DNA of 64,000 bases, taken from assembly GCA_022749935.1 (NCBI GenBank), contig JAKIWQ010000001.1:1-64000 (forward strand), written 5' to 3'. The stretch is from Thermoplasmata archaeon. GTDB lineage: Archaea; Thermoplasmatota; Thermoplasmata; Lutacidiplasmatales; UBA184. Position numbers and translations under genes: made by a program. Position 1 is the stretch's first letter, and each line of letters begins with the position of its first letter. Under the pieces are notes generated by a model, which was not told the origin of the DNA, ran no database searches, and saw only the letters and a program-made list of their open reading frames with translations. Of the stretch, positions 57,995 through 64,000 are shown one piece after another.

Positions 57995-58717
57995 GTGGAC
58001 CGCCGAGTTCGTGCGGGCCGTCGCACGGGAGAGGTCAGGATGGGAGAACCGGTCGTGGTCGGAGAAGAGGTCTGGAAGGTCTACGGCGCGGGGGACACGG
58101 AGGTGAACGCCCTCCAGGGACTCACGGTCGAGATCCAGCGCGGCGAGATGGTCGCCGTCATGGGACCGTCGGGATGCGGTAAGACGACCTTTCTCAATTG
58201 CTTCTCCGGGCTCGACGCGATCTCCCGGGGGCGAGTCCTCATCGGCGGGGTGGACGTGCACGCGATGCCGGACGCGAAGCGGAGTGAGTTTCGAGCGAAA
58301 CGGACCGGCTTCGTGTTCCAGGCCTACAACCTCCTCCCCGTCCTCAGTGCGGTGGAGAACGTCGAGATGCCTCTGCTCATCTCCGGGTCGGGCGCGAAGG
58401 ACGCCCGCCGGCAGGCGAGCGAGATCCTGAACCAGTTGGGGCTCGGGGACCGACTGGGGCACCGACCTTCCGAGCTCTCCGGCGGGCAGCAGCAGCGCGT
58501 CTCCCTTGCTCGTGCTTTGGTCTCCCATCCAGCGATCGTCTGGGCGGACGAACCCACCGGCAATCTCGACGACGAGGGGTCCCGTCAGGTGACCACGCTG
58601 CTGCGCAAGCTGAACCGGGACTACGGTCAGACGATGGTGGTCGTCACGCACGACGCGGAAGTGGCGGCGGGCTGCGACCGGACGCTCAAGATGCGCGACG
58701 GGCGATTCATCAGCTAG
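57995..58717 (+). CDS. ABC transporter ATP-binding protein (LolD/MacB-like)
   Basis: [20 protein letters not shown] (Walker A), [36 protein letters not shown] (signature plus Walker B). Confidence 0.94.
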   Translation: MDRRVRAGRRTGEVRMGEPVVVGEEVWKVYGAGDTEVNALQGLTVEIQRGEMVAVMGPSGCGKTTFLNCFSGLDAISRGRVLIGGVDVHAMPDAKRSEFRAKRTGFVFQAYNLLPVLSAVENVEMPLLISGSGAKDARRQASEILNQLGLGDRLGHRPSELSGGQQQRVSLARALVSHPAIVWADEPTGNLDDEGSRQVTTLLRKLNRDYGQTMVVVTHDAEVAAGCDRTLKMRDGRFIS

Positions 58718-58733
58718 GCGGGGGTCCTCCCGG

Positions 58734-61688
58734 ATGGTCGATTCCACCCTCGTGGTCGGCGCCCTCATCCTCGCCGTCGTGGGCGTCATCGCTCTCGTCT
58801 TCGCCCTCGGTCACCGCCTCGCCTTGCGCATCGCGCTGCGGAACGTCCGAAGGGGCCGCGCCCGGACGGTGCTCCTCATCCTCGGATTGCTCGTGGGCAC
58901 GACCATCATTTCCGGGAGTTTGATCGTCGGCTCCACCGTCCAGGCGCTGAGCGTCCACTACACCTACCTCGGTGGTGGGTATGTGGACGAGTCGATCTAC
59001 GCCCTCTCCCCTACCGGCGGGTACGCTCCCTTCTCCGTGGCGGCTTCCCACGATGTTGCTCTCGCCGCCCAGGGTCATCCCGGTATCGCAGGGGTGACTC
59101 CCATGATCATCGCGACCACGCAAGCCTACGACCATACGACCGGGATTCCAGAGACCGCGCTGAACCTCATCGCTTCGAACTCCTCGGAGAGCGGGAATCT
59201 CGGCTCGTTCATGTCGACCTCCGGAGGGATGCTCTCGGGGCCCAGCGCGGGTCAGGTGTTCCTGGACGATCAGACCGCCCAAGCCCTCGGGGCCTCGGTC
59301 GGAGATTCTCTCGAGCTCTACGGGCCGACCCCGATCGGTGTGACGGTCAGCGCCATCGTTCAGGAGAACCTCCGGGGGGGCTACCTCACGGCGGGTCTCG
59401 CTCCGGGGAACGTCTTCCTCGACCTCCCCACGGCCCAGACCCTGGAGAACCTTTCGGGGCACGTCAACTTCATCGCGATCACCAACGCCGGGTCCCAGCA
59501 GGACGGGATCGCCCTTTCGGACACCGTCAGCGGCTACCTCAACACGACCCTGGCGACGATCCCTTTGGCGGCGGGACTGACCGTGCACGAGCCGCTCAAG
59601 GACGGCATCGCCGCGGCCGATGTGTCGGGGTCCAGCATCCAGACGATCTTCCTCGTGCTCGGGTTGTTCTCGATCGTCGCGGGAGCGATGCTGATCGTCG
59701 GGATCTTCGTCATGCTCGCGGAAGAACGCAAGGGGGAGATGGGCATGCTCCGGGCCGTCGGGATGCGGCGGCGGGAGTTGGTGTTCGTCTACTATTTCGA
59801 AGGCCTCGTCTACGCCGTCGGGAGCGCTCTCGCGGGAACGTTGCTCGGCGTCCTGGTCGGGTACTTCCTCACCTACACGTTCAGTCTTCTCTTCTCCTCC
59901 GGCGGCCTCACGTCGGCGGCGATCCTCCAGTCGTTCAACGTCTCCACCGACGATCTCGTGATCAGTTACGTGACCGGCTTCCTGCTGACGGTCGTGACCG
60001 TGGCGATCGCCAGCTCTCGCGTCAGCCGGCTCAACATCGTCCAGGCCATCCGGGACCTCCCCTCGCCGCCCCCTCCGGTCCGGCTCTACACCACCCTGGG
60101 GTACGTGGGAGTGGCGCTGACGATCGTCGGCGCCCTCGTGCTCCTACCCAATGCCCAGGGAACCTCGGACATCTCCCTGCCGATCCTCGGCGGGGGCATG
60201 ATGATCCTCGGGTTGGGGCTCATCGCCTCCCGGTTCGTCCGCAACCGGATCGCGTTCAGCCTGGTCGGAGTGGCCCTCCTGGTCTGGGCCGGAGCCGAGC
60301 CGTTGCACCGTGTCGTCCTCGGTCAGGCGCACACGGGAGGGATCTTCATCGTGTTCGTGGAAGGGATTCTGATGGTCTCGGGGGCGCTCCTCCTCTACGT
60401 ATTCAATTCGAACACGCTCATCGCCGCGCTCTTGCGCGTCGCCGGACGCGGAGCCCGGGGCGCCCCGATCGCCCGGGTCGGCCTCGCCTACCCCGGCCGT
60501 CGACCGGCCCGAACGGCGATCAACCTCACCATCTTTGCGCTCGTGACGTTCACCATGGTCGCGATCGCCTGCTTCGGCGCCACGGTCCAGGCCAACCTGA
60601 ACAACACGATCCAGAGCGAGACCGGAGGGTACACGTACTTTGGGGTCTCGACCCAGCCGATCCCTACCCTCCCGGAGCAGGTCGCCAACAACCCGACCTT
60701 GAACGGGGAATACGCGGTCACGGTGCCCCTGATTTCCGGGGCGATCCAAGTGAACATCACCGGGTCGACGCCGAACCCGTACACCGATTCGCTCTACTCG
60801 GCTCCGGGCAATCAGTCGAGCACGTCCAGTTTCTATGCGACGAGCCAGTTTCCGTTCACGGCGACCTGGGAGGGATGGTCGCCCTCGGCCGTACTGGCGG
60901 AGCTCGCGTCCAACCGATCCGTGGCCCTCGTCGACCAGAACTACGCCCCCGCGACCTCCTCCGTCGGAGGAGGTCCGAGCGCGCCTCACCCCTCGATCGA
61001 GGTCGGCGGACTCATGGAACTCACCCCTCCGGGAAGTTCGAACCACCTCACCGTTCGGGTCATCGGAATCCTCTCCCAGAGCGTGCTCACGGGAGTCTGG
61101 ATCAATCCCGGCGCCGCGGAAACGCTCGGTTACTCGAACGAGACCGCCTTTCTGCTGACGCTCCGGTCGGGGGTATCGACGACCCTGGCCTCCCAGGACG
61201 CGAAACGAGAGTTCTTCCGCGACGGGCTCGTCCTCTTCGAAATCGCCCAGATCCTGGAGACGTCCATCGCCTCCACGGAGGGGATCATCGGCCTCCTCGA
61301 GATCTTCGTCGGACTCGGTCTGGGGGTCGGGATCGCCGCGATGGGGATCCTCGCGCTCCGGGCGGTGGTCGAGCGCCGTCGCGAGATCGGGATGCTGCGC
61401 GCGATGGGATTCACCCAGCGGGCGATCTTGAAGACCTTCTTCATCGAGTACTCGTTCATCACGCTCCTGGGGCTCGGGATCGGGACGTCGCTCGGCATCC
61501 TCATCGTCTACAACCTGTCCACGAGTCCGAGCGCGGCGGCCTCGGGCGTCTCGTTCTTCGCGATTCCCGTCCTCAACATCGTGCTCATTCTGGTCGTGGC
61601 GTACGGGCTCGCCATGCTCGCGATCGCCGTCCCCTCGATCCGCGCGTCCCGGATCCCGCCGGCGGAAGCGGTCCGGGCCACCGAATAG
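58734..61688 (+). CDS. ABC transporter permease, duplicated FtsX/MacB-like domains
   Basis: Two FtsX-like blocks (AEERKGEMGMLRAVGMRRRELVFVYYFEG and VERRREIGMLRAMGFTQRAILKTFFIEY), directly downstream of the ABC ATPase. Confidence 0.9.
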   Translation: MVDSTLVVGALILAVVGVIALVFALGHRLALRIALRNVRRGRARTVLLILGLLVGTTIISGSLIVGSTVQALSVHYTYLGGGYVDESIYALSPTGGYAPFSVAASHDVALAAQGHPGIAGVTPMIIATTQAYDHTTGIPETALNLIASNSSESGNLGSFMSTSGGMLSGPSAGQVFLDDQTAQALGASVGDSLELYGPTPIGVTVSAIVQENLRGGYLTAGLAPGNVFLDLPTAQTLENLSGHVNFIAITNAGSQQDGIALSDTVSGYLNTTLATIPLAAGLTVHEPLKDGIAAADVSGSSIQTIFLVLGLFSIVAGAMLIVGIFVMLAEERKGEMGMLRAVGMRRRELVFVYYFEGLVYAVGSALAGTLLGVLVGYFLTYTFSLLFSSGGLTSAAILQSFNVSTDDLVISYVTGFLLTVVTVAIASSRVSRLNIVQAIRDLPSPPPPVRLYTTLGYVGVALTIVGALVLLPNAQGTSDISLPILGGGMMILGLGLIASRFVRNRIAFSLVGVALLVWAGAEPLHRVVLGQAHTGGIFIVFVEGILMVSGALLLYVFNSNTLIAALLRVAGRGARGAPIARVGLAYPGRRPARTAINLTIFALVTFTMVAIACFGATVQANLNNTIQSETGGYTYFGVSTQPIPTLPEQVANNPTLNGEYAVTVPLISGAIQVNITGSTPNPYTDSLYSAPGNQSSTSSFYATSQFPFTATWEGWSPSAVLAELASNRSVALVDQNYAPATSSVGGGPSAPHPSIEVGGLMELTPPGSSNHLTVRVIGILSQSVLTGVWINPGAAETLGYSNETAFLLTLRSGVSTTLASQDAKREFFRDGLVLFEIAQILETSIASTEGIIGLLEIFVGLGLGVGIAAMGILALRAVVERRREIGMLRAMGFTQRAILKTFFIEYSFITLLGLGIGTSLGILIVYNLSTSPSAAASGVSFFAIPVLNIVLILVVAYGLAMLAIAVPSIRASRIPPAEAVRATE

Positions 61689-61786
61689 CGCCGCCCCCGA
61701 CCCCACGGCGGGTCCTCTGCCCTCGGGCCGGGCTCGAGGGCGAGGGCCGCCCGTCGGGTTCAAGTACCCAACCACTCTGCTCGGGC

Positions 61787-62797
61787 GTGGCCGGCCCCTC
61801 GAACCCTTCGTCGGCGGGCGGGGTTCTCCTTCGCGAACTCCGGCGATCCGACCGCGATTCGTTTCTCGAGGTGATGAGTGGGAACTACGGTCCGTTCGAA
61901 GCGATGCTCGGATTCCGTTCCGAAGGCGCTTCGGAGTTCCGCGGGCTCTTCGGTCCGGGGACCTGGTTCCTACTTCGGTTCCTGAACTTGCTCGGGCGGC
62001 CTCCCCTGAGATTCCTGGTGGCGGCCCAGGAAGGTAGGATCGTCGGCACGACGCTGATCGTGCCCTGGGAAAGATCGGGGTACGTCCTCGGGGTGGGGGT
62101 TCGTCCCTCCCATCGCCGACAGGGCCTGGCGGGTCGGCTGGTCGCCTGGGCGGAGGAGCTCGCCCTCCAGCGCGGGAAGGAGTGGGCGGTCCTGGATGTG
62201 GAGGAGGACAATCTCCCTGCGGTGACGTTGTACCTCGCCCGCCAGTACGGGACCATCCAGAAGACCCTCTGGTTCCGTTGCGCCCCGCCGGCGGGGCAGG
62301 CCGGTGCGGATCCTCCCTCCGCCCAGGTGGAGGTCGTCGGGAAGGCCGGTAGGAAGGGGGCCGCGCTCTGGTGCGCGCGGCAGGTCCCCGCCACCGTCAC
62401 CTCGGTGCTTCCGCCCTCCGCAGCGCGTCTTTCGCATCTCGAGTCGCTCGGTCAGTTCCCGGGAGTCACCCGAGAGACGTGGGCGGCCGGCCCGCACGAC
62501 GCCCGAGTCGGTTACCTCGCAGCGTATTGGAGAGGGAAGGAACGACCCGGGGTTCTCTTCCTTCCCGCGCTGGGTGCGCAGGCTACCCGGGCGGATGTCC
62601 TGCGACTCGTTCAGGAGGGAGTCGCCTGGCTGCGCTCTCGCGGAAGTCCCGAGGTCCTCCTGGCCGTGCCGGACCCGGCGAGGAGCGCCTTACCCTTTCT
62701 CGCGGAACAGGGATTCTCCCCTCAGCTCACGACCCTGACCATGGCACGGCGCCTGCGCGGCGCCGGGTCGCCCGCGCCGGCACCAAAGCGTCCGTGA
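61787..62797 (+). CDS. GNAT-family N-acetyltransferase
   Basis: LGVGVRPSHRRQGLAGRLVAWAEELALQRGKEWAVLDVEEDNLPAVTLYLARQY; GTG start. Confidence 0.85.
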   Translation: MAGPSNPSSAGGVLLRELRRSDRDSFLEVMSGNYGPFEAMLGFRSEGASEFRGLFGPGTWFLLRFLNLLGRPPLRFLVAAQEGRIVGTTLIVPWERSGYVLGVGVRPSHRRQGLAGRLVAWAEELALQRGKEWAVLDVEEDNLPAVTLYLARQYGTIQKTLWFRCAPPAGQAGADPPSAQVEVVGKAGRKGAALWCARQVPATVTSVLPPSAARLSHLESLGQFPGVTRETWAAGPHDARVGYLAAYWRGKERPGVLFLPALGAQATRADVLRLVQEGVAWLRSRGSPEVLLAVPDPARSALPFLAEQGFSPQLTTLTMARRLRGAGSPAPAPKRP

Positions 62798-63152
62798 GAC
62801 GATGGGTGTCCCACACCCCCTGTCGTGTTTGGAGGACGAGGACCGAGCCTTGGGTTGACCGCCTCCCCGCCCGGGCCGGCGCGGCGCCCCTCCGCGAAGG
62901 CGGAATCGAGTGGGTGCTCGCGGACCCCCGAGTCCGTGCCCAAGGTCCCGGCTCCTCTCCTCCGGCGAACCACCTCCGCGACCGGGACAACACCCCGGCC
63001 GTGCCGTGGCTCGGGACCCGGTTGGGCCTCGGCGCGACGGACACCGAGCCCCTCCCTTTTTCCGCCCCAACGGCGGTTGTCGAACGGCCTCCTTGGGCCC
63101 CGTACGGCCCTTCATGTAGGTCCAACGGGGTCGGCCCGCGAGTGGGTTTCCC

Positions 63153-63557
63153 ATGGCAGATATCACGGACGCACAGGCGTGGAGCGCGATCGAACACGCG
63201 ACGAAGAAGGCGAAAGATCTCGGAACCAAGATGGACATCGCCGTCGTGGACGCCGGGGCGAACCTGAAGGCGTTCCTTCGGATGGACGATGCGTGGTTGG
63301 GGAGCATCGACATCTCGATCAAGAAGGCCCGGACCGCGCGGTTCTTCAACATGAACACCGGCGAGATCGGGAAGCTCTCGCAACCGGGCGGCCCTCTCTA
63401 CAACATCGAGCATTCGAACGGGGGCTTGATCTCGTTCCCGGGGGGGATCCCCCTCAAGAACGCGAAGGGCGAGGTCGTCGGGGCGATCGGAGTCAGCGGG
63501 AGTACGGTCGAGCACGACCACGAGGTCGCGGCCGCCGGCGCGAAGGCCGTCGCCTAA
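63153..63557 (+). CDS. GlcG/HbpS (DUF336) family heme-binding-like protein
   Basis: [41 protein letters not shown]...[33 protein letters not shown]. Confidence 0.9.
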   Translation: MADITDAQAWSAIEHATKKAKDLGTKMDIAVVDAGANLKAFLRMDDAWLGSIDISIKKARTARFFNMNTGEIGKLSQPGGPLYNIEHSNGGLISFPGGIPLKNAKGEVVGAIGVSGSTVEHDHEVAAAGAKAVA

Positions 63558-63590
63558 CGACCCGGGCGATACGACCGCACGGAGGTCCCG

Positions 63591-64000
63591 ATGAAAGCGA
63601 ATGTCTACCTCGGCCCGTACAAACTCGCCATCCAGGACAAGCCGAAGCCCAAGATCGAGAAGCCGACCGACGTCATACTCAAGATCACCGCGACGTGCAT
63701 TTGTGGCTCGGACCTCCATCTCTATCACGGCCTCATCAGCCCGGACCTACCGGGGCAGACGCTTGGGCACGAGAACGTCGGGGTGGTGGACGAGGTCGGC
63801 TCCGCCGTCCAGCGGGTCAAGAAGGGGGACCGAGTGGTCGTCCCGTTCAACATCAGCTGCGGGGCGTGTCAATTCTGCAACAACGGCCTCTGGTCGATGT
63901 GCGACAACGCCAACCCGTTCAACCCCAAAGGTCCGGGCGCGGCGTTCGGCTACGCGAAGCTCCTCGGCGGGTACGACGGGGGCCAGGCCGAGTTCCTCCG
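63591..64000 (+). CDS. Zinc-dependent alcohol dehydrogenase (MDR family), truncated by the window end
   Basis: MKANVYLGPYKLAIQDKPKPKI...ITATCICGSDLHLYHGLI...LGHENVGVVDEVGSAV...PFNISCGACQFCNNGLWSMC. Confidence 0.92.
   Translation, partial: MKANVYLGPYKLAIQDKPKPKIEKPTDVILKITATCICGSDLHLYHGLISPDLPGQTLGHENVGVVDEVGSAVQRVKKGDRVVVPFNISCGACQFCNNGLWSMCDNANPFNPKGPGAAFGYAKLLGGYDGGQAEFL

Noticed and set aside
60144-61775. 543-aa minus-strand ORF antisense to the ABC permease
   Set aside because: Charged low-complexity translation (RGDPDPQTESDEDLEE) typical of the antisense of hydrophobic high-GC genes.

Overview
This 64 kb high-GC window is densely coding and archaeal. Class II HMG-CoA reductase, TrmB, NAC, Nop5, Dph2, PAC2, an HTH-10 regulator and archaeal-type tRNAs suggest a Thermoplasmatota-like lineage; that placement is inferred. 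Most of it is ordinary housekeeping. Roughly 4.2-16.4 kb looks like an accessory island. It holds an IS630-type element with matching terminal inverted repeats, two tandem paralogous beta-propeller/Ig-like surface proteins, a PQQ-type propeller protein, and three copies of a small decaying ORF. A fragment of the 3' end of the initiator tRNA-Met gene lies about 6.88 kb from the intact gene. The intact tRNA-iMet carries a 28-nt insertion in its D-loop that looks like a non-canonical intron. Other items worth following: (i) a four-CBS protein whose C-terminus resembles a ribosome-hibernation (HPF) domain, in a minus-strand run with NAC, NUDIX and Dph2; (ii) a divergent class III nucleotidyl cyclase convergent with a cyclic-nucleotide-binding protein; (iii) a SqdB/Agl3-like UDP-sulfoquinovose synthase followed by a nucleotidyltransferase and two GT4 glycosyltransferases; (iv) gyrB without an adjacent gyrA. 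All calls come from reading the sequence and the supplied ORF track. No database search was run.
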